64,000 nucleotides of DNA from an uncultured Paracoccaceae bacterium (GCA_947503775.1 CANNFE010000002.1:310001-374000), one strand, 5' to 3'; positions 9,554 through 19,695 are shown, counted from the stretch's first letter. A program made the numbers and translations. Notes: generated by a model not told the origin, from the letters alone.

Positions 9554-12052
9554 TTAGACGCCGCTGTTTTCGATCCGGGCTTTATAGGCGCGGGCCGTGT
9601 CGCTGAGCGTCATGTCCGGCCTGCCGGTGGCGTTCGGAAAGAGCGATGGCAGGCGGTGCGCGATGACGTCCGTGCCGTAGGTCGCGATCGCGATCTGCTG
9701 GATCTCGTTGAGATGGGCGAGCCGGGCGGCATCGTCGCTGGCCAGGGCGCGCAGGGCGGGCAGAACGCCGGAAGGCGGCAGGTAGAACGGGAGCTCTCCG
9801 AAGGTCGGCTCGAACTGGCGGGGCAGAAGGCAGGGCAGGCCCGCGATCATCGCCTCGATGATGGTGCGCCCGAACGCCTCTTTATAGGCGGTGTCGGGGA
9901 AATAGACGAAGGCGTCGAGGCCGCTGAGATAGTCCTTGGGGTCGATCGATCCGAAAGGGTGATCCTCCCAGTTCGAGGGGCGGTATCCCAGTTTGGCGAG
10001 AGGCTGGAAGGCGCCGCCGAGGATGACGATGCGGACCTCCTCGTGGTCGGGATAGGCCTGCAAGAGCTGCTCTGGATCCTCGAGCCATTTCTCGTGGGCG
10101 TCCCGGCCATGGCGGCCGATCCGGTAGGGGGCCGTCATCTGGGGCTTTGGTTCGGCCAGGTAGGTGGCAGCGTCGAAGGTCGGGCTCCAGTCGAGGCGCG
10201 AAAGAGGCGGGGCCTCGGGGCGGCTGCGCACCGCCTCTTCGATCTCGGCGCGTATCAGGGGGCCGATGGGGCAGATTTCCTTTGTCTTGGCCTTGACGCT
10301 GTCGATCCGGTTCAGCAGCTGCTCGCGGTCGTAGACGATCTGGTCCGGGGGGCGCTGGAACGAGTTGTTGATGACGAAGAAGGCGTGCCGGGCCTCGATC
10401 TTTGGCGCCAGCTCGGCGAAGGGGGTATGTGTCAGGACCGAGGGGTTGCGGACGATCAGGTGATCCACGGTGAGGCGGTCGAACATGAAAGGCTCCACGA
10501 TGGTTTCGGCCAGATCGCCGTAGCGGGGCGTCGTGGGCTTGCCCCGGTCGTAGTTGCACGCGCAATGGATTAGGATCGGATCAAAGCCCCGTGCTGCGAA
10601 AAAGCGCATCTCGTCCATCGTGGAGGAGGCGTTGCCGCCGGGAAAGACGGTGTCCGTGAGGATCGCGAGCTGTGCGGTCCGGTGACGCTCGGGCGGGGCC
10701 TGGCCGGTCAACGCTTCGGCGACGCGGCCTAGCGGGTTCAGCGCTTCGGAGGGTGCGGGGAAGGGCCGCGCCTCTTGCGGGAAGGGCATCCGCAGGTTTT
10801 GGCGGTGATGCGTCGCGTGCCAGCGGGTCAGTTCGGAGCGGTAGATCTGGCGCGGCTGGGTCATGCCGAGTTTGGGCGAGATCCCGAAGACCGGATCGTT
10901 GGTGAGCGAGTTGGGCAGGTCGGCGAAGAAGGTCAGCGCCTCGCCGATCCGGGGGACGGGGCGGCCGGTCATGCGGACGATCCGGCGCACCAGTTCGGAA
11001 TCGGCGCCGAAGCGCACGCTGTCCCAGGCGCCGAGTGCGCCGTGAAAGAAGCGGGCCCGGACCATCAGGTTGATGAAGCCGCCCGCCACGACCCCGTCGG
11101 CGGAGTTCGGCCCGATGGGAGAGAGGCGCGTCGGCGTGCCGTCAGTGTCGAGGCGGATCGTGCCCATCATGCTGGCAGGCAGATCGGAGGCGGCGAGCTG
11201 CTCAAGATGGCGGGCGATGCGGTCGGGGTGGGACCAGTCGTCGGAATCCTGCCCGGTGAGATAGGCGCCGCTGGCCGCCCCCGCCGCGCGGTTTTTCGAC
11301 ACGTAAGGCCCGACATTGGCGGCGTTGCGCAGAAGGCGGATGCGGGGATCCTCGGCGGCCAGATGCTGGAGCGTGGCCCAGCTGTCATCGGTGCTGCAAT
11401 CATCGCAGATCAGCAGCTCGAGATTGCGGTGGCTCTGGTTCAGGATCGAGCGGATCGACCGTTCGAGCAGATCGCCCCCGTTCCAGACGGCCATGAGGAC
11501 GCTGACGAGCGGGCCGTCCGCGATGGGGGCGACGGGATCTGTCGAGAGCCGTTCGAAGAGCGGCTGGTCGCCCTTCTCAAGAGTGATCGGGGCCGCACCC
11601 TCGCGGGTCACGTAGCGGTTGATGATCTCAAGCCAGTGCGCCTCGTCGCCGGATTGTGCGGCCTCGACGGCGTCGAAGATATCGAGGCGGCCCGCCATAT
11701 GGCCGGGCAGGTGATCGCGGGCGAAGGCGCGGGCGCGGCCCGGCTCTCCATCGGCCATGATGGCCCCGGCGGCGGAGAGGACGTAGTTGGGGTCGTAGAC
11801 GATCTGGCGCTCGCGCGGGCCGTAGACCGCTTCGGCATGCAGGACCGGGTTCTTTGGCTTCATGTCGGGATGGCAGAGCCGGTAGGCCACCGGATCGAGG
11901 TCGGGATGCGGCCAGCGGTGCAGGGAGGCCCCGAAGCGCAGGTAATGCCGCGCGGGATCTAGCCCGCTGATGGCCACATCGGGATAGCGGCCCGCATACC
12001 AATCGGCGTCGAAGTACCGCGAGCGGGCGATCCGCTCAATCTCGTCGCTCAC
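9554..12052 (-). CDS. Two-domain glycosyltransferase (GT2 plus C-terminal GT-B) with N-terminal FDADWY-type motif
   Basis: Large 832-aa cytosolic or membrane-associated glycosyltransferase. Residues 13-44 hold a YFDADWYAGRYPDV...GLDPARHYLRFG element also found in the small gene at 29433. A GT2 (GT-A fold) domain follows from about residue 182, with SVLMAVWNGG, LLICDDCSTDDSW and the metal-binding QDSDDW. The second half (about 465-815) is GT-B-like, with EAFGRTIIEAMIAGLPCLLP resembling the donor-binding end of GT4 enzymes. The start is GTG. It is divergent from rfbC across 164 bp and probably builds the rhamnose-containing polymer made nearby. Donor and acceptor are unknown. Confidence 0.82.
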   Translation of the reverse strand: MSDEIERIARSRYFDADWYAGRYPDVAISGLDPARHYLRFGASLHRWPHPDLDPVAYRLCHPDMKPKNPVLHAEAVYGPRERQIVYDPNYVLSAAGAIMADGEPGRARAFARDHLPGHMAGRLDIFDAVEAAQSGDEAHWLEIINRYVTREGAAPITLEKGDQPLFERLSTDPVAPIADGPLVSVLMAVWNGGDLLERSIRSILNQSHRNLELLICDDCSTDDSWATLQHLAAEDPRIRLLRNAANVGPYVSKNRAAGAASGAYLTGQDSDDWSHPDRIARHLEQLAASDLPASMMGTIRLDTDGTPTRLSPIGPNSADGVVAGGFINLMVRARFFHGALGAWDSVRFGADSELVRRIVRMTGRPVPRIGEALTFFADLPNSLTNDPVFGISPKLGMTQPRQIYRSELTRWHATHHRQNLRMPFPQEARPFPAPSEALNPLGRVAEALTGQAPPERHRTAQLAILTDTVFPGGNASSTMDEMRFFAARGFDPILIHCACNYDRGKPTTPRYGDLAETIVEPFMFDRLTVDHLIVRNPSVLTHTPFAELAPKIEARHAFFVINNSFQRPPDQIVYDREQLLNRIDSVKAKTKEICPIGPLIRAEIEEAVRSRPEAPPLSRLDWSPTFDAATYLAEPKPQMTAPYRIGRHGRDAHEKWLEDPEQLLQAYPDHEEVRIVILGGAFQPLAKLGYRPSNWEDHPFGSIDPKDYLSGLDAFVYFPDTAYKEAFGRTIIEAMIAGLPCLLPRQFEPTFGELPFYLPPSGVLPALRALASDDAARLAHLNEIQQIAIATYGTDVIAHRLPSLFPNATGRPDMTLSDTARAYKARIENSGV

Positions 12053-12216
12053 GGGATGGGCCTCTTGATCGATTTTCTCACCGGATCGGTAGCATCGGGG
12101 CGCGGGCGCAACAATGCCGGGTTGCCGCCGATGACGCCTTTCCCCAAGGGCAATGCGGCTGGTCCGCGCAGATCGGGTTTGCTACTACGGCAAAAAGGCA
12201 GGGACGCGACAACCGC

Positions 12217-12765
12217 ATGCATATCGAGACAACCGCGCTGGAAGGCGTCCTCGTGCTTGAGCCGAAGCGGTTCGGCGATGCGCGCGGGTTCTTTTCGGAA
12301 AGCTGGAATGCGCGGGTGATGGCCGAGCACGGGATCGAGCTGGACTTTGTGCAGGACAACCATTCGATGTCCGCGAAGGCGGGCACGGTGCGGGGGCTGC
12401 ATTATCAGGTAGAGCCGCATGCCCAGGCCAAGCTGGTCCGCTGCGGGCGGGGGCGGCTTTTTGATGTGGCGGTCGATATCCGGCGCGGCTCTGCCACGTT
12501 CGGGCGCTGGGTCGGGGTCGAGCTGAGTTTTGAGAACGGGCGGCAGCTTTTGGTGCCGGCGGGGTTCGCTCATGGGTTCGTCACGCGAGAGGACGAGACC
12601 GAGATCGTCTATAAATGCTCGGATTACTATGCGCCGGACTGCGACCGGGCGATCCGCTATGACGATCCCGCAATCGGGATCGACTGGGATCTGCGTGCAG
12701 AGCCGATCCTGTCCGAGAAGGATGCGGCGGCGCCGCGGCTTGCGGATGCGGAGGTCTTCGCATGA
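12217..12765 (+). CDS. rfbC: dTDP-4-dehydrorhamnose 3,5-epimerase
   Basis: Third step of dTDP-L-rhamnose synthesis: double epimerisation of dTDP-4-keto-6-deoxyglucose. It is a 182-aa cupin, the usual length. Seen: [12 protein letters not shown], the RGLHYQ segment with the catalytic His, and [26 protein letters not shown], which has the catalytic-region Tyr and Asp pattern. It is the first gene of a tightly coupled rfbCBDA operon and overlaps rfbB by 4 bp. The 164 bp upstream should hold divergent promoters for this operon and the glycosyltransferase on the other strand. Confidence 0.95.
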   Translation: MHIETTALEGVLVLEPKRFGDARGFFSESWNARVMAEHGIELDFVQDNHSMSAKAGTVRGLHYQVEPHAQAKLVRCGRGRLFDVAVDIRRGSATFGRWVGVELSFENGRQLLVPAGFAHGFVTREDETEIVYKCSDYYAPDCDRAIRYDDPAIGIDWDLRAEPILSEKDAAAPRLADAEVFA

Positions 12766-13805
12766 CGCTGCTCGTCACCGGCGGGGCCGGGTTCATCGGA
12801 TCGGCTGTGGTGCGGCTGGCGGTCGGCCGGGGCAGGCGCGTCGTCGTGGTCGATGCGCTGACCTATGCGGCCTGTCTTGAGAACCTGGAGCCGGTTCAGG
12901 GCAGCCCGCTTTACGCCTTCGAGAAGGCCGATATCCGGGACCGGGCGGCGATGGATGCGATCTTTGCGCGTCACCAGCCCGAAGCGGTGATGAACTTGGC
13001 CGCCGAAAGCCATGTGGACCGGTCGATCGATGATCCGTCCCCGTTCATCGAGACGAATATCGGCGGCACGTTCACGATGCTGGAGGCCGCGCGCGCCTAT
13101 TGGACCGCGCGCGGGCGGCCCGAGGGGTTTCGGTTTCACCATATCTCGACCGACGAGGTCTTTGGTTCGCTGGGGCCGGAGGGGGCGTTTGACGAGACGA
13201 CGGCCTATGCGCCCAATTCGCCTTATTCGGCGTCCAAAGCGGCCTCGGATCATCTGGTGCGCGCCTGGGGCGAGACCTACGGCCTGCCGGTTCTGACGAC
13301 GAATTGCTCGAACAATTACGGACCGTATCATTTCCCCGAAAAGCTGATCCCCGTGGTGATCCTGAACGCGCTCGCGGGCAAGTCGATCCCGGTTTACGGC
13401 GCGGGCGAGAACGTGCGTGATTGGCTTTATGTGGAGGATCACGCGGAGGCGCTGTTGACCGTTGTGGACAAGGCCGCGCCCGGCAGCAGTTATGCGATCG
13501 GCGGCGCTGCGGAGGCGCGCAATATCGATCTGGTGCGGACGATCTGCGGGATCCTCAACCGGCTGCGGCCCGAGGGCGCTCCGCATGCGCGGCTGATCGA
13601 GTTCGTGACCGACCGGCCCGGGCATGATGTGCGCTATGCGATCGATGCCAGCAAGATCCGGGCGGAGCTGGGATGGACGCCGTCGGTGACGCTGGAGGAC
13701 GGGCTGGAGCGGACGGTGCGCTGGTATCTGGAGAACGAGGCGTGGTGGCGCGCCTTGCAGGAGCGGGACGGGGTCGGTGCGCGTTTGGGGGCGCTTGCCT
13801 CGTGA
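12762..13805 (+). CDS. rfbB: dTDP-glucose 4,6-dehydratase
   Basis: Second step of dTDP-L-rhamnose synthesis, converting dTDP-glucose to its 4-keto-6-deoxy form with bound NAD. It is a 347-aa extended [13 protein letters not shown] nucleotide-binding loop, [10 protein letters not shown], the [15 protein letters not shown] catalytic Tyr-Lys motif, and [17 protein letters not shown]. The ATGA overlap with rfbC and a GTGA overlap with rfbD point to one polycistronic message. No anomalies. Confidence 0.96.
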   Translation: MTLLVTGGAGFIGSAVVRLAVGRGRRVVVVDALTYAACLENLEPVQGSPLYAFEKADIRDRAAMDAIFARHQPEAVMNLAAESHVDRSIDDPSPFIETNIGGTFTMLEAARAYWTARGRPEGFRFHHISTDEVFGSLGPEGAFDETTAYAPNSPYSASKAASDHLVRAWGETYGLPVLTTNCSNNYGPYHFPEKLIPVVILNALAGKSIPVYGAGENVRDWLYVEDHAEALLTVVDKAAPGSSYAIGGAAEARNIDLVRTICGILNRLRPEGAPHARLIEFVTDRPGHDVRYAIDASKIRAELGWTPSVTLEDGLERTVRWYLENEAWWRALQERDGVGARLGALAS

Positions 13806-14650
13806 AGGCGCTGTGTTTCGGACGGTCGGGGCAGGTCGCCACGGCTTTGCGCGCGCTAGGCGTGGAGGCCGTGGGGCGCGAGACGGTCGATTTTGCTCAG
13901 ACGGCGGCGGTCTGGGCCTTTGCCGAGGCGGCAGAGGCGGATGTCTGGATCAACGCGGCGGCCTGGACGGCAGTCGATGCCGCCGAAGAGCATGAGGCCG
14001 AGGCGCGGCAGATCAATTGCGTGGCGGTGGAGGCCCTGGCCGAGGTAGCGGCCAAACGTGGGATCCCCTTGGTGCATCTGTCGACGGATTACGTCTTTGA
14101 CGGGAGCGGGGAGCGGCCCTGGAGCCCGGAGGACCCGGTGGATCCGCTGGGGGCGTATGGGCGGACCAAGCTGGCCGGGGAAAACGCCGTTCGGGAGGCC
14201 GGGGGCGCTTATGCGATCCTACGGACGTCCTGGGTGTTTTCCGAAACGGGGGCGAATTTCGTGAAAAGCATGCTGCGGCTCGGGGCCGAGCGGGAGAGCC
14301 TGCGGATCGTGGCCGATCAGGTGGGCGGGCCGACCTCGGCGGCGTCGATCGCGGCGGCCTGTCTGGAGGTGGCGCGGCAGCTGGTCGAGACGCCGGAGAA
14401 GGGCGGGACCTATCATTTCGCGGGCGCGCCGGATGTGAGCTGGGCCGGGTTCGCGCGAGAGATCTTTGAGGCGGCGGGCCTGGACGTGGCGGTCGAGGAA
14501 ATCCCGACATCCGAGTATCCGACGCCCGCTGTGCGCCCGCTGAATTCGCGGCTCGACTGCAGCGGGACCCAGCGGGTCTTTGGGATCGCGCGGCCGGACT
14601 GGCGCGCGGATCTGAGGGCGGTTCTGGCGGATCTGAAGGTGGCGGCATGA
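13802..14650 (+). CDS. rfbD: dTDP-4-dehydrorhamnose reductase
   Basis: Last step of dTDP-L-rhamnose synthesis: NAD(P)H reduction of the 4-keto sugar. It is a 282-aa SDR. The GTG start at 13802 overlaps the rfbB stop and puts the protein at family length, beginning [16 protein letters not shown]. Seen: [11 protein letters not shown], the catalytic YGRTKLAGE (Tyr-x3-Lys), [14 protein letters not shown], and the C-terminal [10 protein letters not shown] typical of RfbD. An in-frame extension upstream overlaps rfbB and is rejected. Confidence 0.95.
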   Translation: MKALCFGRSGQVATALRALGVEAVGRETVDFAQTAAVWAFAEAAEADVWINAAAWTAVDAAEEHEAEARQINCVAVEALAEVAAKRGIPLVHLSTDYVFDGSGERPWSPEDPVDPLGAYGRTKLAGENAVREAGGAYAILRTSWVFSETGANFVKSMLRLGAERESLRIVADQVGGPTSAASIAAACLEVARQLVETPEKGGTYHFAGAPDVSWAGFAREIFEAAGLDVAVEEIPTSEYPTPAVRPLNSRLDCSGTQRVFGIARPDWRADLRAVLADLKVAA

Positions 14651-15519
14651 GCCGGAAGGGGATCGTTTTGGCAGGGGGGTCGGGCACGCGGCTTTATCCG
14701 GTGACGCTGGGGCTGTCGAAGCAGCTTTTGCCGATCTATGACAAGCCGATGATCTATTATCCGCTGTCGGTCCTGATGCTGGCGGGCCTGCGCGAGATCG
14801 CGATCATCACGACGCCCGAGGATCAGGATCAGTTCAAGCGGCTGATGGGCGATGGCAGCCAATGGGGGCTGTCGCTAAGCTATATCACGCAGCCCAGCCC
14901 GGATGGCCTTGCTCAGGCTTATCTGTTGGCCGAAGCGTTTCTGGGCGGCGGATCCTCGGCGATGGTGCTGGGGGACAACATCTTTTTCGGGCACCGGATG
15001 CAGGAGATGCTGGCCGAGGCCAATGCGCAGGAGGCGGGCGGGACGGTCTTCGGCTACCGCGTGGCGGATCCCGAGCGGTACGGGGTGCTTGATTTCGATG
15101 CGGAGGGTGGCGCGCGCGATATCGTCGAAAAGCCCGAGGTGCCGCCATCGAGCTATGCGGTGACGGGGCTTTATTTTCTGGACGGAACCGCGCCCGAGCG
15201 GGCAAAGGCGATCACGCCGTCGGCGCGGGGCGAGCTGGAAATCACGTCGCTTTTGACCGATTATATGGCCGATGGGGCGCTGACGACCAAGCTGATGGGG
15301 CGCGGCTATGCGTGGCTCGATACCGGAACGCATGGCAGCCTTCTGGATGCGGGCAATTTCGTGCGGACCTTGGAAAGCCGTCAGGGGCTTCAGACCGGCT
15401 GCCCCGAAGAGATCGCGTTTCAGAAAGGCTGGATCGACCGGGCGCAGCTTTCGGATCTGGCTGAGCGGTACGAGAAGACCGCCTACGGGCGCTATCTGAA
15501 GGCCTTGGCCGAGGCGTGA
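14647..15519 (+). CDS. rfbA: Glucose-1-phosphate thymidylyltransferase
   Basis: First step of dTDP-L-rhamnose synthesis: dTTP plus glucose 1-phosphate gives dTDP-glucose. It is 290 aa, the standard length. Seen: the nucleotide-binding GGSGTRLYPVTLGLSKQLLP, IYDKPMIYYPLSVLMLAG, VLGDNIFFG, and WLDTGTHGSLLDAGNFV. It overlaps rfbD by 4 bp and the following GT2 gene by 4 bp, so one operon makes the donor sugar and at least one transferase. Confidence 0.96.
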   Translation: MSRKGIVLAGGSGTRLYPVTLGLSKQLLPIYDKPMIYYPLSVLMLAGLREIAIITTPEDQDQFKRLMGDGSQWGLSLSYITQPSPDGLAQAYLLAEAFLGGGSSAMVLGDNIFFGHRMQEMLAEANAQEAGGTVFGYRVADPERYGVLDFDAEGGARDIVEKPEVPPSSYAVTGLYFLDGTAPERAKAITPSARGELEITSLLTDYMADGALTTKLMGRGYAWLDTGTHGSLLDAGNFVRTLESRQGLQTGCPEEIAFQKGWIDRAQLSDLAERYEKTAYGRYLKALAEA

Positions 15520-16439
15520 GCGGCGCGCCCCATGTGACCGTGCTGATGGCGAGCTATAACGGCCGCGATTGGTTGTCCGCACAGATCGAGAGCCTTTTCG
15601 CGCAAACGCACGGGACCTGGTCGCTGCAGGTCAGCGATGACGGGTCGGTCGATGGCACGCGCGATCTTCTGGAGACGCTGGCGGCGCAACATCCCGTGCG
15701 CATCGCCTGGCAGCCGGGGCCGGGACGCGGGGCAGCGCAGAATTTCCTGGCGCTGGTGCGGGATCTGCCTGAAGCGCCCGGCTGGATCGCCTTTGCCGAT
15801 CAGGATGACGTGTGGTTTCCGGACAAGATCGCGCGGGGCGTGGCGGCCTTGACGGGCGAGGCGGGACCGGCGCTTTATTGCAGTGTGACGCAGATCGCGG
15901 AGGCCGATCTGACGCCCCGGGAGGTGTCTGATGCGCGGCCCCGGCCCTTAGGGTTCCGCAATGCGCTCGTTCAGAACGTCGTGGCGGGTAATACGATCCT
16001 CGTGAACCCCAAGGCGGCGCGGCTGCTGCGCGAGGCGGCACAAAGGACCGGCGAGGTCGTGATGCATGACTGGTGGGTCTATCTGCTGCTCTCGGGCGCG
16101 GGGGCGGCTTTGCATCACGATCCGGTGCCGGGCCTGCTGTACCGGCAGCATGGCAGCAACGAGGTGGGCGCCAACAAGGGCTCGCGCGCACGGCTGAGGC
16201 GGGTGGGGATGATCCTGACCGGGCGTTACCGTCGCTGGAATGATATCAATACGAGTTGGCTGCGGACGGTGAGCGATCTGCTGACCGAAGAGAACCGGGC
16301 CCTGATGGAGGAGTTCGACCGGATGCGGGCGGGGCCCCTTCCGGTGCGGGCGCGGATGGTGGATCGGCTGGGACTGTACCGGCAGACGGGGCTGAGCACG
16401 CAGGCGCTGAGATTGGCGGCGGTTCTGGGCAAGCTGTGA
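15516..16439 (+). CDS. GT2 glycosyltransferase, probably rhamnosyltransferase-type
   Basis: A 307-aa GT-A-fold transferase of the GT2 family. Seen: VTVLMASYNGRDWL, QVSDDGSVDGTRD, the DQDDVWFPDK metal-binding motif, HDWWVYLLLSGAGA, and YRQHGSNEVGA. The GTG start overlaps the rfbA stop. Coupling to dTDP-rhamnose synthesis suggests it transfers rhamnose to a growing glycan. It resembles the N-terminal domain of the large transferase encoded just downstream on the other strand (which has DQDDIWHPGR and YRQHESNAIGA), so the two look like paralogues. Confidence 0.85.
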   Translation: MSGAPHVTVLMASYNGRDWLSAQIESLFAQTHGTWSLQVSDDGSVDGTRDLLETLAAQHPVRIAWQPGPGRGAAQNFLALVRDLPEAPGWIAFADQDDVWFPDKIARGVAALTGEAGPALYCSVTQIAEADLTPREVSDARPRPLGFRNALVQNVVAGNTILVNPKAARLLREAAQRTGEVVMHDWWVYLLLSGAGAALHHDPVPGLLYRQHGSNEVGANKGSRARLRRVGMILTGRYRRWNDINTSWLRTVSDLLTEENRALMEEFDRMRAGPLPVRARMVDRLGLYRQTGLSTQALRLAAVLGKL

Positions 16440-16443
16440 TCCG

Positions 16444-19400
16444 TCAAAGCCGGATGCCGAAGCGGTCGTGAAAGCGGTCGCTTTCGGCGCGCATTGCCTT
16501 TTCGATGATGGCCAGCCGCTCGGGCGTTTTGCCGGTATCGGGCTCGGAGGTGTTGCGATGCGCCTCTTGGAAAAGCTTTGTGATCTCTTCGTCCGACAGG
16601 GCCGGATCGCGCATCGCCTCGCAGATACGGTCGCAATCGACCATTCTGAGCGACGGATTGGTTTCTTCCGGCGGCACGGTCCAGTCCAGCGGCACGGGGG
16701 GCAAAAGGCTTTTGAGCGTCTCGCGGATCTCGCCGCGCAGGCGCGGGACGATCGGTTGGTCGGGAAACCTTTCCTGCCATTTGTCCATGAACTTGGTCGG
16801 GCGGATGACGGCGCGCCTTTGCTTGACGAAGGCGTGAAAGGTCTGGCCGTCGAACGGCGTTCGGGTCTTGAGCCAGCGGTCGAAGTTTTCCTTTAGGTGT
16901 TGGGAATAATCGCCGAAGACGATCTCGGACAGGGGCCGGAGGAAGACGAGGATCTCGACCGGGATGTCGCGCTTTTTGGCCAGTTCGGCGAGCGGTTCGC
17001 CGCGGCGGGGTTCGGCAAACAGAACCTCATGGGAGAGGATCGTGAGCCGGGATCGGGTGATTTCGTCGAACCGCTCGGGCGTGATGGTCTGTAGATCGGC
17101 CGCATTGCCGGGATGGGATGTGCCGTCATGTGGATAGTGGACGCCAGCCTCTGAGAGCCCCTGCCGGTTCTGGAGCATGACGTTCTGCAAATAGGTCGAT
17201 CCGCATTTCGGCGCGCCGATATGCAGGATGACCTTTTTGTCCGAGCGGATGGATCCGTTGGCGTCGAGCCGGTCGCGCATCCGGCTGGCGATCCGGGGGA
17301 TCACCTCGTCCAGTGGGCGGCCCAGGGCGCTCAGGTCGATCCGGCGATCCTCGGGGGCGACCGGCGCGCCGCTGCGCAGGTCGGCCCAAGCGTCCTCCAG
17401 TTTGCCGGCCAGAGCGGGCGCGAAGGGATCGGCCGAGTAGATCGCGGGGCTGAGCGCGCTCAGATCCTTGACGTCGAAGCTGTTGGTGACGACCCGCACG
17501 CCCGAGGCCGCCATTTCGAGCGGCGGATGGCTGGGATGGGGGGAGAGCATGAGCGAAACGGCCAGATCGACCGTCAGCAGATAGGGGGGGTAGCGCTCGA
17601 ACGGCAGCTTGCCGAGGCTTTTGAGCTGATGCCCGCCCGTCAGCTTGATCGTGTCGTGGCGCAGGCCCATGCTGACAAGCTCGATCTCTTTGGGGGTCAG
17701 GCCGGTCCGGTCCAGAAAGAGGTTCAGCGTCTCGACGGTCGTCTCGAACATGTTACGGGCCACTTCCGGGCGGCCATAGACCGCGAGACGGATCGGGCGA
17801 TCTGCCTTGAACGGCGCGCGGACGCCTTTGGCATAGTGTTCGATCTCGATGGAGGGGTGAAAGCACGGGCTGTCCGGCGTCGCGCGGTCGACGCCCTGAC
17901 CGGCGCAGTAGTCCCGCAGCAGCGTGGTGTTGAAGATCGGCGCGATATCAAGCGCGTAGCTGGCCATCGCATCGGCGTGATCGCAGCCCCAGGGGTAAAA
18001 GCCTGGTTCGAAATCCTGGATGAGATACCAGATCGGGCTTTTTGCATAGCCGAAGCGGGATTGCAGATCGGCGGCGACATGGGCGGTCCACCAGGCGGTC
18101 GCGATGAAGATGTCGTCCGCATGGGCCGGCAGGTGGTCCGCGCTTTTGCCGCAATGGAGCGTGATCCGGTCCGGCAGGTCCGCATCGGCTAGCGCCTCTG
18201 GTTTGAGCCGCCCCAGCACGAAACTGCGCGAGGCGGAGGGCACCGCGATGGGCAGATCGGTCGCGATGAGCCGGACGCGCAGCCCTTCGCGGGCGAGGCC
18301 AAGCCCCAGATCGACTGCGGTGGCGATCCCGGCAAAGATCTCGGACGGGTTGAGCGAGGGCAGCAGGATCGTGACGGCCGGTTCGGTGTCGCTGAAATCG
18401 GGGATCCAGGAGGCTATTTTTCGATAAGGGTCGGACTTGGTGTCGCGGGTTTTCCTTGGTCCGTCGATCTGGGGGGGAGAGAGGCCGGGCGAGAGGCTGA
18501 AGAGGCGGGTGTCGAACCGTTCGAACGCATCGTCGAGCCCATCGCCCAGCGCGGTGCGCCACGTCCAGACCCGGCGTCCCAGCCCGGTGACAGCGTAGGT
18601 CAGCGCGATCTTCGCGCGGTCGAGATGACCGGTGACGGCCATCCGGGCGGCATCGGCCAGAAACGTGAGCGCGCCGCTGCGCCGCCCGAGAAACGGCCGC
18701 AGGCTGCGCAGGTTTGCGGGGTCGGGCCGTCCCGTTTGGCGCGCGCGATAGGTCAGATCATGGGCCAGATAGCGGGCCAGCGCATAGCCCGCTGCCTTTT
18801 GCCGCATCCATGTCATGTCCGGTCTGCGCAGGCGGGGAAGCGCCGATGTGCTTTCGCGATCAACCGCGCCGATCGCGTTGCTCTCGTGCTGGCGATAATC
18901 GACGAGCGGCTCGTCGATGCGGGCGATGCCGCCCATCGCCTCGGCTACCAGGCCAAGCCACAAGTCATGGTAGAAATGCACCCCGGTCTGGGCGGGAAAG
19001 GGCAGGGCGGCCGCCACAAGACGCCCTGTCATGAGCGTCGTCATCCCGGTGATCGTATTGCGGTAGAGCAGGCCGCGCAGGCCCGGTTTGGGATGCCGTT
19101 TTTCGATCCCGAACATGGAAGCATGCTGCAGATCGCCCGCCTGATCGACGATGCGGGCATCCGAATGGGCGAGGTCTGCGCGACGTTCCTTGAGCGCTTC
19201 GATCCCGGCGCGCAAGCGGCCCGGATGCCAGATATCGTCCTGATCGCAAAGGGCATAGAGCGCGTCTGGTCCGGCCTCGGACAGGGCCGCTTCGAGGCCG
19301 GCCTCGAAGGCGCGGACGGCATCGAGGGGAGCGGGAGGTTCGATCAGGGTGTAAGGAAGATCCCCGGCAAGCTTTGCGGCAAGGCTCGCGGATGTGGTGT

Positions 19401-19533
19401 CTGCAATCACGAGGTAAAGGCGCAGATCGGTGCCGTCCGGCAGGTCCTGGGCTGCGATCGAGCCAAGCTGCTCCTTCAGGTAGAGCGGGTCCGGGCGATA
19501 GACGGCCAGCACAATACGAATTACGGGCGACAT
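16444..19533 (-). CDS. Three-domain glycan enzyme: GT2 - GT4/WsaF-like - sulfotransferase-like
   Basis: A 1029-aa protein with three apparent catalytic regions. Residues 1-230 are a GT2 transferase (DQDDIW at 97-102). Residues of about 385-750 resemble the WsaF-type rhamnosyltransferase GT-B fold (VTILLPSLNPSEIFAG at the start, HPPLEMAASGVRVVTNSF near the donor site). Residues 766-1029 begin ILHIGAPKCGSTYLQ, a typical PAPS 5'-phosphosulfate loop of sulfotransferases, with a later FLRPLSEIVFGDYSQH segment like the 3'-phosphate-binding region. The ATG at 19533 is preceded by GGAAGCGAG; a longer in-frame ORF lacks a ribosome site. It is convergent with the rhamnose operon. It may extend and sulfate the same glycan. 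Sulfation is inferred from the motif. Confidence 0.8.
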   Translation of the reverse strand: MSPVIRIVLAVYRPDPLYLKEQLGSIAAQDLPDGTDLRLYLVIADTTSASLAAKLAGDLPYTLIEPPAPLDAVRAFEAGLEAALSEAGPDALYALCDQDDIWHPGRLRAGIEALKERRADLAHSDARIVDQAGDLQHASMFGIEKRHPKPGLRGLLYRNTITGMTTLMTGRLVAAALPFPAQTGVHFYHDLWLGLVAEAMGGIARIDEPLVDYRQHESNAIGAVDRESTSALPRLRRPDMTWMRQKAAGYALARYLAHDLTYRARQTGRPDPANLRSLRPFLGRRSGALTFLADAARMAVTGHLDRAKIALTYAVTGLGRRVWTWRTALGDGLDDAFERFDTRLFSLSPGLSPPQIDGPRKTRDTKSDPYRKIASWIPDFSDTEPAVTILLPSLNPSEIFAGIATAVDLGLGLAREGLRVRLIATDLPIAVPSASRSFVLGRLKPEALADADLPDRITLHCGKSADHLPAHADDIFIATAWWTAHVAADLQSRFGYAKSPIWYLIQDFEPGFYPWGCDHADAMASYALDIAPIFNTTLLRDYCAGQGVDRATPDSPCFHPSIEIEHYAKGVRAPFKADRPIRLAVYGRPEVARNMFETTVETLNLFLDRTGLTPKEIELVSMGLRHDTIKLTGGHQLKSLGKLPFERYPPYLLTVDLAVSLMLSPHPSHPPLEMAASGVRVVTNSFDVKDLSALSPAIYSADPFAPALAGKLEDAWADLRSGAPVAPEDRRIDLSALGRPLDEVIPRIASRMRDRLDANGSIRSDKKVILHIGAPKCGSTYLQNVMLQNRQGLSEAGVHYPHDGTSHPGNAADLQTITPERFDEITRSRLTILSHEVLFAEPRRGEPLAELAKKRDIPVEILVFLRPLSEIVFGDYSQHLKENFDRWLKTRTPFDGQTFHAFVKQRRAVIRPTKFMDKWQERFPDQPIVPRLRGEIRETLKSLLPPVPLDWTVPPEETNPSLRMVDCDRICEAMRDPALSDEEITKLFQEAHRNTSEPDTGKTPERLAIIEKAMRAESDRFHDRFGIRL

Positions 19534-19689
19534 CTCGCTTCCAGATAGGTTCCAGCGCCGCGTGCCATGCGGACCCGACGCGGATGTCTTATGCGGTCTG
19601 TCTGAGAGGGACAATCGACGAGGCTGGATTTCAGACCGATGGTCTAAACTGTGTGCCTTAAAGTTGCCGGATTTCAGCCTTTGCAGTGG

Positions 19690-19695
19690 TACAAT
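19690..19695 (+). promoter_or_regulatory. Possible -10 element of the metalloprotease gene
   Basis: TACAAT lies in a relatively AT-rich stretch 88 bp before the protease start, in the 249-bp gap shared with the divergent three-domain transferase. A convincing -35 at the right spacing is not visible, so this is only a candidate. Confidence 0.25.
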
